DNA of 64,000 nucleotides from positions 11,272,506-11,336,505 of the forward strand of contig NC_053137.1 of the NCBI RefSeq assembly GCF_016808335.1, in the 5' to 3' direction. This DNA is from Panicum virgatum. Taxonomy: Eukaryota > Streptophyta > Magnoliopsida > Poales > Poaceae. Of this stretch, positions 1 to 12,700 are shown piece by piece; position 1 is the stretch's first letter, and the number at the start of each line of letters is the position of its first letter. The notes beneath the pieces are model-generated. The model was given only the letters and a program-made list of their open reading frames with translations. It searched no databases and had not been told where the DNA came from. A program made the position numbers and the translations under genes.

Positions 1-207
1 ATGTGTTAGAATTTAATAGATGAAAGAGGACGTGAGATAGATAATTAAATTATTAGCTTTAAATCTTTTTTATATTAGTTCTAATTAGCTCGTGTAGAAG
101 CACAGGTTGATATGCTAGTTAAATTAATATCGATACGGGTCCCATCGTTTTTGGTATTGGTCACACAAATTTGGTACCTTTTTCTAGGTACCTCTTGGTA
201 TCTCTTT

Positions 208-718
208 GGAAAAAGTTCAATTTACTCCCCTCAACTATAGCCAAAGTCTGAATAACTCCCTAAACTATAACTTAGTTCAATTTACCCCCCTAAACTATGT
301 CATTTAGTTTATTTTACCCAATAACATAATTTATCTTTTTTGTTTCTCCATACACAAGTTGAATTTTAATTTCAAATTTTATAGGATAGTAGTGGACATC
401 ACAATGCATATTTAGAAAAAGTTTTATAATTTTCCCTGTTAGTTTTCATATAATTTTAAACTCCAACAATTAATTTATTATTAAATATCCTAACCTATCA
501 AAATAATGACAAAAAATTATGATTTATTTTTCTAACATTGTTTATGGTGTGTACTATTATTTTCTAAAATTTCAACAGAGAAATGAAAAAGACAAATTAT
601 AGTAGGGGGTAATTTGAACCAAATGGATAGTTTGAGGGGTAAAATGAATCAAATAATAGTTTAGGGGGGTTATCCAGACTTTGGCTATAGTTGAGGGGGA
701 GTAATTTAGACTTTTTCC
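208..718. mobile_element. MITE with about 50 bp inverted ends
   Basis: The left end (208 onward) and right end (to 718) are inverted copies of each other over about 50 bases, starting GGAAAAAGT and continuing through the CTCCCCTCAACTATAGCC motif. The 8-base sequence TATCTCTT lies just outside both ends (199-206 and 719-726) and is the likely target-site duplication. The interior is AT-rich and has no convincing coding. An 8-9 base duplication points to hAT or Mutator rather than Stowaway or Tourist; the family assignment is inference. Confidence 0.75.
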
Positions 719-919
719 TATCTCTTATATCTTAACAAATGATTTTAGCGCAATGAATGATCCAGCTTTTAGTATCTCTATATTTTTTTGCTTATCATTA
801 TCGCGAGCAGATTTGAAAGAGCTGTCATTTTCCGGGGTTCTTGTTTTTTACAATGGCCTGTATTTGACCTACCTCTCTGATTCATACACTGACTGTGTTG
901 GACAACAATTCAGCAAACA

Positions 920-1159
920 CTACGAAAGTAAAACAATATACTGGCCAGAGAAGAAGCTGATCAAGTGATCATACGGATCTGCATCCGACTGGAGATTGAA
1001 GAACTTCTCACCGTTAACTCTGAATGAAGTGACCCTGAACGTTTCACAGGCACGATGAGTTGCTATTGGCCCACAGCAGTACAGCACGAATGGCTCTTCG
1101 AGGTTGAAGGGATAGACCTTCCAAAACCAAACCGTGCCATAAGTGCACTTGATAGCACT
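920..1159 (-). CDS. Possible last exon of an unidentified minus-strand gene
   Basis: Read on the minus strand, 1159-920 is open for 79 codons and ends in TAG. A plausible acceptor (TTAGCAG) lies just upstream at 1160-1166. The peptide has normal amino-acid composition, with a TVWFWKVYPFNLEEPF stretch and a C-terminal GQYIVLLS, and looks like an ordinary globular domain rather than a random frame. I do not recognise the family. Overlapping frames are also open for part of the interval, so the frame choice rests on composition and the clean acceptor. It may be the 3' end of a gene whose other exons lie at 1.7-2.8 kb, or a pseudogene. Confidence 0.35.
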   Translation of the reverse strand, partial: SAIKCTYGTVWFWKVYPFNLEEPFVLYCCGPIATHRACETFRVTSFRVNGEKFFNLQSDADPYDHLISFFSGQYIVLLS

Positions 1160-4018
1160 CTGCTAACAGCCTTCCAATGAAGATCCTCAGATCAAATTGT
1201 ACGATGATGCAGCTAGGTAACAAACAGAGGTCTGTACTACAGAGGAATATGAACCTTAGGATCTGAAATGTCATTGAGAAATGATCTTGCATACTCTCCT
1301 ATTCTACATGCAACAATTACTTAACATAATTTTTGCGTGATTGACTAATCAACAACTGTTTAGACTGAGGAGGGTTGTCTGCTTGTCAGACAGAAAACGT
1401 CCCTTAGGACATCAGTGGTACTATCAATGGGCAAACATGTAAGACTATAACTTTTTTTACAACGTTGCAGGAATGGCAATGTAACGAAGGCATGCGGTCA
1501 ATCAATCGATGAATCGGTGTTTCGGTGCCTCTTTAGATCCTGCAGGTACACTGGTCCCTGATGGCCTGACGAGAGCCAAAGTTAAGTTCCTGTCTTGACG
1601 ATTACTGCAAAGATTTAGCCAGTCGCCTTTTTATGTTTCGATTGGTACGGAGGTAGTACTTATATTGGAGGATTGCACTTGTCTCCAGGAATAATCTAGC
1701 AGATCCATATGAGCATCAATAAGGACGAATAACGTGCAAGGCCACTATCTGCTTCACCTTCCACGAGTGTCAATGAAAAAGCTCAGCATAAACAGCAGCA
1801 ATAGGCTGGCTCGGGATCGAACTTCTTTTGGATTACCATCTTGGTATTGGCATTCAGATAGCACAACAAAATCCAGCCTAACTGTGAATAAATTCTAGGC
1901 TTATGAGGAATCCAGTCCAGATAGGTCCTCCCAACCAAAGATCTCCTGCAGCATATGCCACATGAATGTTGCACTCATCTAACATATGGTTGGCTGACAT
2001 TCACATGTGAATGTTCAAGCCTGCGATTTTCCTTATCTAAAAAAACATGTAATAAAATGATTAGCAGTTACCATAGTGCCCCAGAGTATACAGCATTCAA
2101 CTCTTTCTTTCCCTCCTAACAATAAACAATTTTAGTCCCTGTCTCAGGGAGGACAAAATTAAACAAATCAGGTGGTTTTATGAAATTGTTGTAAAGCATC
2201 AATCATACCATGTCGACACTTGACAGTAGTACAGTACTGATCGCTATAGGACGATAACTCGCTAGTAAGTTAGCAAAGAAAAAAAATGGCTGTCCATATA
2301 ATTGAAGTATTATCAGTACTTACTTGACTGGCCAAGAATATTCCATAATCAATTGCATACATAATATAGACGAAGCAAGCCAGGCATCATCACTCTGCAC
2401 CCAGCCGAGAGATAAAAATAAAATCCGCATCGATCAAAGAGAGACAGAATGAGCAGGATGCAGGATAGAGAGCAAGCTTGGACGGCCACGCTTTCTATTC
2501 TGAAGTATAAAAACATGGCTACCTTCCAAAGGAGAGCAATTGAAGTAGAATATCTTGGGCGGCCAGTGGTTACATCACTGGAATATTTTTGTATCTGTTC
2601 TCGGACGAGCTTTCGCAACCGTTCAGTTGATGCACCCACATCTCTTAGCTTTTTTACTTGTTCTGTCCTTCTCCTTGAGGATTGCTGATGACTCTGAAGC
2701 TTGCCTTTCCAATGTTTCAATACTGTGTTAGACCCCCCCCCCCCCCATTGGTACCAAAATGTTTTTGGAAGTTTTTTTTTTTGAAGGGGGAGGTTTTTGG
2801 AAGTTATCAGCTGGCACCTAAAGAGTTGGATGAACATTTCAAAACAAGTTCCAAATGCTAAGTGATAGTGATTTTCAGTTCAAAATTTATGACAGTAAGT
2901 TCAATCCTGATTCAAGTGGTTGTCTCGAGTACACAATGGCACTATTTTGCTACACAACTCATGGCAGGGGGAATATGATGACGGACCTGACTTAATCTAG
3001 GCATGCCTACACAGGTCTGAGGTAGCTTGGATGCTTATATGTGGCCTTGTCTTGTTCAATGATTGAGCCCAACCCCAAAGGGCACTACAAGCAGAATAAC
3101 ACATAGCCACTTCACTACAAAAAAAAAAAGAATCATGTATAGCACACATGCCTCAGCAGTAGGCAGGACCCATCCCTGAGCTATACAGTTCCAGATCATA
3201 TGGATTCTTCAACGTTTCTGTCTATAAAATAATCTCTTTTGTCCGGATCAGATCTCTCTTCAACTGGTTGTTTCTCTATCTGGCAGAGTAGGGCAGAATT
3301 AACTGGAGATCAAGTGAGGATTTGGCAAAAGTTTACCTGACTCGAATTTTGTGCCAAACACATAATTAAAATGCTAACAATCAGCTGGTACGGGATTTAG
3401 CATATCTAATGAATAAGTTGAAGCAGTCCCTTTTCTTTCTCTAGTTCAGACTTTACTGAACTACAATGACTTCAGTACGTATCAGACCGGATGTCGCAAC
3501 AATTAAGTAATACTACTCCCCCTTGTAGAAATAAAACTACAGTTTCACCTGCGCTTACACGACACGATTCTCACCCACACCACTACCACAGGTCTGCACC
3601 TACACAATGAGAACTAGTCACCAAAACGTTCACGCAGATTAGTATGATATTCAACAGATAAAGCAATGCCACCAAATTTGCACCTAAACCATCAGATCTG
3701 CTAGCACACTAAATATAGCAACCAGTGGCCCTAAAGCCCTTTCTAATTAGTAGTGTAGACAAAAAGGCATGGTTTCGGGGTCATGGCAAGCTATCACTCC
3801 CCAACATAAACCTAGGTTCCATGACCGTGACCACAAAACAAACCTGAGTACAAAAGGAAGCAGGTACATCGTGCCTTGGCCCCTCCTGTTTGACCTCGAT
3901 AGGATGCCAAATGGAGCTTTCTTGTTTTTGTTTATCAGGCAAATTAAAAGATTGTCCCACAATTTTTTTAATCTCTTAGCAGCATCCATCATATGGTTGC
4001 ACACTTGGATGGTGTGTG
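1160..4018. other. Region with weak exon-like pieces, no firm gene
   Basis: No complete gene could be built. On the minus strand, about 2700-2520 has an acceptor-like TAACACAG followed by a Lys/Glu/Arg-rich reading frame of coiled-coil type, and a possible donor (TTTGGAAG then GTAGCC). About 1870-1750 is a second exon-sized open piece with plausible splice signals. These could belong with the exon at 920-1159. A run of about 15 C lies near 2731-2746. The stretch 2840-4018 shows nothing supportable. Confidence 0.3.
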
Positions 4019-4026
4019 TATATAAG
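4019..4026 (+). promoter_or_regulatory. Probable TATA box of the NRAMP5 gene
   Basis: TATATAAG lies 77 bases before the ATG of the transporter gene. That would place transcription start about 50 bases before the ATG, giving a short leader. Assignment is by position and sequence only. Confidence 0.5.
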
Positions 4027-4102
4027 TTGGCCAAGGGGGCAAGAGGACGCCACTCCACAACATCTTCTCCAAGCCTTTGAGAGAGTTTGATAGGCTGTAG
4101 GC

Positions 4103-4467
4103 ATGGAGATTGAGAGGGAAACTCTGGGCAACGAGAGAGCGAGAAGCTGGAGAGCTAATGCGCAGGAAGAGTCTAAGAAGCTCGAAGACAGTGATCGACC
4201 GATCAAGGTTACTTGTCTATCTGCATCCATGTGCATCTCTTTTTTTTTTTCGACGAACATCCATGTATCACTTCAGTCTTGAGTTTATAGAATATAATGG
4301 ATGGGTGGGAGTTCTGAAGTGCCGAGTGGTATTATTGTTGACAAGACTGTTCATAACTTCTTCCTTTTTGTTCTGTGCAACCCAGGAGCCTTCATGGAAA
4401 AGGTTCCTGGCTCATGTTGGACCAGGGTTTATGGTGTCATTGGCATATTTGGATCCTGGGAACTGTG

Positions 4468-4551
<84 letters not shown>

Positions 4552-7500
4552 TCTCACAACCTTTTTCCAAACTGAAACAGTAGAAACGGATCTGCAAGCT
4601 GGAGCAAATCACAGATATGAGGTACATTTTCAGTGCGTTCCAAAAGCAAAGAAGATTTTGTTCCTTCCTTTTTTGATTCTGTGCTTTTCTTTTCGCCACC
4701 ATTAGTCTAGCAAATCTTCTGAACTTTTATTCCAGAAGATTACAAAAAGGGAACCTAACTGAATGTCTGCCTTTTGCAATTGCCTGATTCTATTTGTGTC
4801 ATCTTTAGCTTCTCTGGGTGATTCTCATTGGTCTCATCTTTGCACTGATCATACAATCACTAGCAGCTAATCTTGGAGTTGTGACAGGTAAGTAGAAGGC
4901 AACGCCTACTTTGTCATCTCTGCATATAGAAATATTAACGATTTGGAACTAATGGTATTCATTTTAAACCAGGGAGGCATCTTGCTGAGATATGCAAGAG
5001 TGAGTACCCAAAGTTTGTGAGGATCTGTCTATGGATCCTTGCAGAGGTAGCTGTGATTGCAGCAGATATTCCAGAAGGTTAGAAGAAAAAATAATAAGCC
5101 AAAACTCTAATATTCAGCAAACACAAACTTTAAATTTCTCAAGAAATAAAGGCCACATTTGACCTTGTTCTAATTTAATTTAAGCTGACTGAGAGGAACA
5201 AAAAAGTAATGTATATTACTCCCAATGTCTGGGCCCACATTCTAATTGTTAATGCACAACTAGAGCAAGTTTTTTGTTCTAGTTCTTTGTCTGCAGTCCA
5301 TACTGTTCCTTACAAATAGTTTTATCACATCCCTCACAAATATTTGTGCTAAAATAATCCAGATCATCTTAGGATGATGCAAGTTACTATCATACAAAAT
5401 GTAATCTTTCACTGGCGTGTTCGTTTGTCTTATCGTTGAATACTTCAATAGCATCACCGCCAGCACTGGAAGAAGTTGCAAGGACCTAGAACAATACTCT
5501 AATCAATCCTTGTTTCTTAATTACTAACGTTTGATGTCCTACGTTTTTGCAGTTATAGGGACAGCCTTCGCTTTCAACCTTTTGTTTCACATCCCCGTGT
5601 GGGTTGGGGTTCTCATCACCGGCTCCAGCACTCTCATGCTTCTAGGCCTGCAAAGATATGGGGTACGGACTCATGGATTTACCGTTCAACTGTTACATTT
5701 TTCAAATATTGACGCAAAGAAATTGTCACAAACCTTTCTTTCTTTAAGATAAAATGTTGTTAATTAATTGACTAGTTGCGTATTAGTGTGATGATATTGG
5801 GGTCCCTTTTTTTAACTAGGTGCGGAAGCTGGAGTTCCTAATCTCCATGCTGGTGTTCGTCATGGCGGCGTGCTTCTTCGGGGAGATGAGCTTCGTGAAG
5901 CCTCCGGCGGTGGAGGTCCTCAAAGGGCTCTTCATCCCTAGGCTCAAGGGCGCTGGCGCCACCGGAGACGCTATTGCCCTCCTTGGAGCTCTTATCATGC
6001 CGTAAGCAATTGTGGATTATTGCACATGCTTTTAAAAATTATTGATTTGTCCATGGCAAAAGAGGTGACCAGGTCAAGAGATTATGAAAAATGGGAGTGG
6101 TTGGCAATGAATTGAACTGCGTCAGAGCTCCACATGCACATAAGCAGTAGCTGCCACGAACATGTTTTGTATATAATAACTTGTTAGCTACTTAGCTGTT
6201 GACTAAAACCCAAAAAAGTTCTTGTTTATTTGAGTACAAAATTATTTTTTCGTTAATCAACTAATTGATTGCAGGCACAACCTGTTCTTGCACTCTGCAC
6301 TGGTGCTGTCAAGGAAGACGCCCTCATCTGTTAGAGGAATCAAGGTAAGTTACCTTACATTGACTCGCCAAATGTTTATTAATTGTACATGTTCAAGGAA
6401 AAGAAAAAGAAATGGTAATCGTCATGTGCCATTCAACTCACTTCTGCACATGCATGATGCCCTCCTGGATCAAATTCAGGACGCCTGCAGGTTCTTCCTC
6501 TACGAGAGCGGGTTCGCGCTGTTCGTGGCCCTGCTGATCAACATCGCCGTCATCTCCGTCTCCGGGACCGTCTGCTTCGCCGACAACCTCTCGCCGGAGG
6601 ACGCCGAGAAGTGCAGCGACCTCTCACTCGACTCCTCCTCCTTTCTCCTCAAGGCACGGCGATAGCTACTACTCGCCAGTGACCACCAACTACAGCTAGC
6701 TGCGAGAATTATTGTTAGAGATACTAAATAAGTTTTTCTTTGTTTGTTTTATCTGTGCTTCGATCAGAACGTGCTGGGCAGGTCGAGTGCTATCGTGTAC
6801 GGCATAGCGCTCTTGGCGTCTGGACAGAGCTCTACCATAACAGGCACTTACTCCGGCCAATACATTATGCAGGTACCTTTCACCATTTTTAAAAAATGAT
6901 TAAGTTAATTATGTAATCTGTTAAGTCCTTGTGATGTTTACAACTTGCGGTTTGACTTGTCATGGTCTGTAAGACTGAACTTATTTGATCATTAGTTCCT
7001 TTTGAGCTTTTTTTTTGTCAATAACTCAAACTTATTTGAGTTACTAGTTAAACCTTCTCCTGGTACTGTTTTTTTTCCAAGAACACCAATTTCTCTTTTT
7101 TTCAATGTAAGGTACTATTTCTAGTAAGTTACTGAACCATATGTTGCTCAAGAATTGATGGCCAGTTTTCCAAATCTAGAATCGTGTGGGCACCTTTCAA
7201 GAATCCACCCTTTCTCCGACAAACCAAAGAACCATCGCATTCTTCGTACTGTTTATATGTACAGTTCATGGAGAGTCAACTGTGGAAATCCTAGTAGGAT
7301 TTCACCAAGAGCGCTGCAAGCTTTATTTTAAGCCTTGTTGCTTTGTTCCTGTTGCGTATGTGCAGGGGTTTCTGGACATCAGGATGAAGAAGTGGCTGAG
7401 GAACCTGATGACCCGCTGCATCGCCATTGCGCCGAGCCTAGTCGTCTCCATCATCGGCGGTTCCAATGGCGCCGGCCGTCTCATCATCATCGCCTCGGTG

Positions 7501-8614
7501 CGTCACATTCCACCTCCTATATATGGGCCGAGTGGCACGTCCACTACACCCATATATAGCACCTGGTTAATCCTAACTGTGGCTTATCATCATCAGTAAT
7601 TAGCAAGTGATTATTACCTAACAAAAGGGCACCACTGAGCATGTGATCTAAAAGTGCGCAATAATGAAGTGCCCCTTCTAGACCATGTAAACAAAGCAGG
7701 CCAATGATTGGTGATTTTGCCTTGTGATGATTTTCCCTGCAGATGATACTGTCCTTTGAGCTGCCATTTGCCCTGATCCCACTTCTCAAGTTCAGCAGCA
7801 GCAGCAGCAAGATGGGGCCCCACAAGAACTCCGTCTCTGTAAGCACTCACCGCCTCTGGGAAAACTAGCTACGTCCTTGCTGCTTGCTCGTGTCTGCACT
7901 TTTATTATCTACCTTGTGATGCCTAACATGGGGTAGCCTTGCACAAGATTCTCCAGCACAACCTGCACCACCCCATGTTCTGGATCCGTATATGATATAT
8001 ACAAAGCTCATCACATGCCAGCACTGGCAGTGTACGTCCAAGACAAACGAAACAAACAAACTGGTTGCATGAACCGGATCTAGAATCTGCAGCAACCAGG
8101 CTCGAGGCATCATCCTTTCCCCCTGCACAGGAAAAGATGTCGATCACGAGAGCAGATTTTATTTGTTAAAACAATCTTCAAAATAATAATCCAAGAGTGG
8201 TTTTACTTTCATCACATGTTAAAAAAAAGAGAGTGTGTGTAGTAACAATATTCTTAATTTAACCATGTGTTTATGTGTTTGCAGATCATCTTGTTCTCGT
8301 GGTTGCTCGGGCTGATGATCATCGGCATCAACATGTACTTCCTGAGCACGAGCTTCGTGGGGTGGCTCATCCACAACTCGCTGCCCAAGTACGCCAACGT
8401 GCTGGTCGGCCTCCTCGTCTTCCCCCTCATGCTCATCTACATCTTCGCCGTCATCTACCTCACCTTCAGGAAGGACACCGTCGTCACCTTCGTCGCCGAC
8501 TCTGCTCAAATCGACGCCGAGAAGGCCAAGGCGGTCGACGAGGACGAGGATGAGGAACCGGACCGGCCTGTGCCATTCCGGCAGGACCTTGCGGACATCC
8601 CTCTCCCGGAGTAG
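4103..8614 (+). CDS. NRAMP5: NRAMP-family Mn/Cd transporter, NRAMP5 type
   Basis: Proton-coupled divalent metal transporter of the plasma membrane. The rice counterpart takes up Mn and Cd in roots. Thirteen exons join in frame to 535 aa: 4103-4207, 4386-4464, 4581-4621, 4809-4887, 4973-5077, 5553-5662, 5820-6001, 6275-6344, 6480-6653, 6768-6872, 7366-7497, 7743-7838, 8285-8614. The start MEIERE, the exon-2 SLAYLDPGN motif of TM1 (D58, N61) and the MPHN motif of TM6 (M233, H235) are the expected metal-site segments. About 12 hydrophobic segments are visible. The Asp/Glu-rich tail ends DLADIPLPE, as I recall for rice NRAMP5, which is of similar length (about 538 aa). Intron 9 appears to use a GC donor (AAG then GCACGG), because no usable GT lies before the in-frame stop. 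Intron 2 holds a CT microsatellite. Separation from NRAMP1 is by the N- and C-terminal motifs. Confidence 0.93.
4470..4548 (+). repeat. CT microsatellite next to a splice donor
   Basis: About 39 CT/TC units with one interruption (TTCT near 4515). The tract begins directly after the donor GTGAGT of NRAMP5 intron 2 (donor at 4465), so it occupies most of the 116-base intron. Confidence 0.95.
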
Positions 8615-8726
8615 AAAGGCTCATATCTAGAGTCTATATATATATCTAGTATATATGTTAATTCCAGGCAATGTTCACTACTTGTAGTGTATTAAGAGTG
8701 AACTAGTACTATCGAATGTAAATGAA

Positions 8727-11122
8727 CTAGCAAGGTGGCCCGCACAAATAGTGCGGGTAGCTAGTTTTTTATTTTTATTCTTCCATCTCCAGTTTTTAAA
8801 GTTTATTCATACATGCATTTATTTTGATTTAATGGCTGCGGTATCTTTTCTCCATCACGTGTCGTGTGCATGCTCTATAAATTTATTTTTATAGCCGGCA
8901 AGGTACAATCTACTTCTTTATGTTCACCCTCCTCTATGGTCATCATCACTCTCTCAAAATCTTAGTTGTATTAACTTTTTTCTACTCATAGTTTTTTAGT
9001 AAAATGCTATTAAATTGTACTTCTCCATGGCCATGCCAATAGGTTTTTAGTTGTTAACATGTTTTCTAAATTGCACACTAAGACCATCTCCAAAAGTACC
9101 CTAAATCTATTCCCAAAACTCATTTTTGGAAGTAACCAGCAAATTTCGGACTCCAACAGCTCCCCAAACCAGCTCCCAATCATTTTCTCCTAAAACTTCT
9201 TTAGTTTTGATTTTAAAGGTGAAACAAATTTTTTTATGGAGTTGAAACTGCTTTTTTAAATATTTAGCGAACTATCTTGTTGATGGCAATGTGGTAGTTT
9301 TGAGAACACTTTACAATTTAGTGAGTGAGAAGAAGCCGGTGAAGCTATTTTTTTTCTCCTCTTCTATATTGCAAGCTATTCTAGGATTTCATTTGGGCTT
9401 CTTGGACGAAGCTATTTTATTTTTATGCATTTGTTAGAACTTTATCACAAACTATTGGAGAAGCCCAGCAAATAAAACCCTAATAATTGTTAGGGTTACT
9501 TGTGTTACCGTCGAACGTACTGGTGTTTGAGATGTTGACATATAATGAAGGGCATGCAAGACTCAATGAATGTCATAGTCAAATCACTACTTAGCTTTCG
9601 ATATATGGTGATTGATATGTAATAATTAATATTTATTTGGTTATTTATAATTTGATAAAAAGTAGAAACATGCATCTTTCTAACTTTTTCAAATTATTGG
9701 TACCATAGGAAAATTTAATGTTAGCCAATGAAAATTGCAGTTACATAGTTGTTATAATCTACAGTGCCAGACAGCTAATCAAGCAAGTTGTAGACATACG
9801 TAATTGAGACAATGGTTAATTCATTTTAAAAGAAGAAAATGAAGTTGTACCTGTAGTGGCAATAGCATGAAAATTTTAATATCTGTGCTCTTTATTTAAG
9901 TATAATTTGCTTCTAAATATCAATTGGAAATGAAATGCTATTTTTCATTTTTTATAATTTAGTTTTTTACTATTTATTTACCTAAGCTGATTTTTACCAT
10001 ATTGCAGCGCCATATATTCTTTTGACTTCCCATGAGGCTGCTTGTTACGTAGAACACCATGTATCTGCTCCGTGCATCACATTTCAAATATGATTGCACA
10101 CTAAGTGTGAGAGTATACTTAACATAAATAAGGAACATACATGTGTTTCCGATCCGATTTCTTTGCACGCATCTCGTATCTCTCAATGGCCTTTTGCTAA
10201 ACTCACCGGATGACCACGTCCCAAGTCTTCGACATCTTTAGCTTCTGTTGGAACATCCAGATGTTGGCGCCACCTCCTCTGTTCTATTTTTTTGGCATTG
10301 TCATCTAGGTCTTTTAGAGGTAGCTAGGACAGATGTTATTCCTTCTATCTAACGACAACAATGAACTACGATTTTATTATCATGCATTTTGTCTTTATAA
10401 TATCATTCCTCATTTTGGACATCTAGAATTTTTAATTTATTTTTTTACTAATCATATTTGTTATGGACTCTTTGGTCATATCCTAATTTTTTCTATTTTA
10501 AAATTCTGAGATAGCTCTTTAGTAACAACAGTAAGCTACAATCTTAATATCATATGTTTTATCTTTATAATATCATTCCTCATATTAGGCATCTAGATAT
10601 TTTTAATTTCGAATTTATTTTTTACTAATCGTATTTGGTATGGACTCTTTGGTCATATTCTAGTTTTTCATATTTTAAACAGAAATTAGCTCTTTAATAA
10701 TAGTATTTGATATGGACTTTTGTGTTAGTTTAGTCCTAATTTTTCCTCTTTTTTAATTTCGAAATTAGCTATTATGAAGAATTTTTTATTTTGATTTTTT
10801 TTTACTACTGGTATGTGGTATGGACTCTTTGGTCATATCCAAGTTTTTCCTATTTTAAAATTCCGAAATTAGCTCTTTAGTAATAATATCTGATATGAAT
10901 TGTTGAGTTAGTTTATTTCTATTTATTTCTATTTTTTAATTTCGAAATTAGCTATTTAGTAATAGTATTTGATATGGACTCTCTTGACTTAGTTTAGACC
11001 GTCAGATCTTCATAAAATCCAACGGTCTAAATTATTCTCTTTTTTAGATTAACGTGAGAATTTCTAGACCCTCTCGGTGAATGTGGTGGCTTCTTTTAAC
11101 ACTCCTTTAATAATATAATAGA
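8727..11122 (-). mobile_element. Non-autonomous Helitron downstream of NRAMP5
   Basis: Read on the minus strand the element begins TCTATTATATTATTAAAGG (5' end at 11122) and ends with a 7-bp hairpin (CCCGCAC, loop TATTT, GTGCGGG) followed by CCACCTTG and CTAG at 8727. The flanking bases are A before the TC end and T after the CTAG end, the Helitron insertion site. The 2.4 kb interior is AT-rich with no Rep/helicase coding, so it needs an autonomous partner. It starts 112 bases after the NRAMP5 stop codon and may lie inside or just beyond the 3' UTR. Confidence 0.72.
10381..10990. repeat. Degenerate tandem repeat inside the Helitron
   Basis: A unit of about 168 bases starting near 10381 recurs at 10549, with shared segments TCTTTATAATATCATTCCTC and GGACTCTTTGGTCATAT. 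Shorter partial units follow to about 10990. Confidence 0.65.
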
Positions 11123-11730
11123 TAGTGGAGTGGTAATTCTACAATCTTGGTGCCAACCTTTTTGTCAAAAGTCGACGTCATGATGGAGCCCAATGCAAGC
11201 ACTCAATCAGAATATCAGATGTGTATAGTACTGCTGCTGATAGCGATGCGGACCACCCTTCTTCATTTGTTTGGCATAGAGTAGCATGTATCATTAAAAT
11301 AATTAATATATTATTGAGCATCTTATATGAATATTTTTTTCGCACATTGGTTGGGACTTATCTAGAGCCAGAGGAGGGGAAGAGTCGCAACGGAGAAGGA
11401 AGATGAAGATGACGCCACCCCCATCGCTGAGCAAGAGAGGAATTACTAGGAATTTAATTATCAATAATCTCTTATTGGAGGGCCATCATTGACGCCGAGT
11501 GCAGATTTTTTTTCACCATTTATATTTATTGATTCATTTAAATGACTCGTATGTGCAGGAGTTGCACGATGTTCATGTAATAGTATACTTTTATTATACC
11601 ATTTCACACCTTAGTGAAAATATTTTGATTAACTATGTGCAATTGATTGCAAATAGATATTCTTTGTAGTTGATGACATCATTTTGTATTCCTACTGCAC
11701 TGTATCAGCATCAAACGCTATCGTAGGTTT
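11123..11730. other. Intergenic, nothing recognised
   Basis: AT-rich spacer. The only open frames are short and of random composition. Confidence 0.5.
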
Positions 11731-11734
11731 TTTT

Positions 11735-12700
11735 AGATAATGGAAAAGATTATCCGGCTTCACCCTCCTCATCGAGGGTGGTCAGACCAACCTTATTACA
11801 TGTAGTAGCAACCACACTACGTTCTCACAATATATTTAAAGTATAAATCATGCTTATTGAAAGCTAATTCGTAAACTAAAAGACCATCCATGGGATGCGA
11901 AGAAACAAAGAGCCGCGACATCTCCAGCAAACAACATGCATGAATCATCCTCTCCTTTTGATCCTCAATCGCTGCAACTGCGCCCAATGGCGTAGCCAAT
12001 ACGTTCCTCTGAATAAAACCTGCAAAAAAAGTTTTTTGGTTGACACTTGTTGAAAACAACATCGTTTCTGGAGAGCCAAATCACCCAACACATAGCCGAT
12101 ATGCCTCTCAATAAATGTAATTTTAGTTTGTGGCCCCCTTGTTTTAATCAATGATTAAATAAATCATCAACATCCTTTGGTGGTGCTAAACCAAAAATTA
12201 AGTGAATAGCACTAACCACAATCGAAAAAAAGGTATTGGATACTTTCGTCCTGATTTCAAAAGCTGCAAACTTTACTTCCAATCCAGTTTCGCCTAGCTA
12301 AATTATCCTTTGTAAGTAACACACCCCTTTTCAAGTGTACCGCATAAAGATTTTAATATTTGAAGGTATATTTGCATGCCAAATCTCTTGTGTAACCTTT
12401 ATACCACTATTAACAAGATTTTTATACATAGAGTGCACCGTGAAGCAGCCATTAGCTTGTAGGGACCAAGTGGAGGCTCCCCTCTTGTAAATTAATGTTC
12501 AACAATATAGACACTATACGGAGCCAATCATGTAGTTTATCTCCCACTAGAGCTCTTCTAAAGGAGATATTTAGTGGTGTGGTGCTAAACACTTCCACTG
12601 CCGTAGCGTGTCGTCGTCGAACAATTTTAAACCGAGATGGAAATTGAGACTTCAAGCTCTATTTGCCCAGCCATATGTTTTCCCAAAACCTTATTAGATT
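11735..12700 (-). pseudogene. 3' remnant of an L1-type LINE (zinc-binding RT tail)
   Basis: In the minus strand, broken frames around 12330-12190 resemble the zf-RVT domain found after plant LINE reverse transcriptases (KGVLLTKDNLARRNW, then a Cys-rich part). Frames at 12150-11820 resemble the following C-terminal part (VLFRGTYWLRHWAQLQR, then a CCLLEM motif). Several stops and frameshifts interrupt it. The strand ends near 11735 in an A-rich tract (ATCTAAAAAAA), as expected for a LINE 3' end. The upstream RT portion is missing. Confidence 0.6.

Noticed and set aside
753..968. 71-codon + strand frame
   Set aside because: It overlaps the minus-strand exon candidate, has random composition and shows no homologous motif.
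4110..4583. 157-codon frame through NRAMP5 exons 1-2
   Set aside because: It reads through intron 1 in a frame different from the conserved MEIERE start and runs into the CT repeat.
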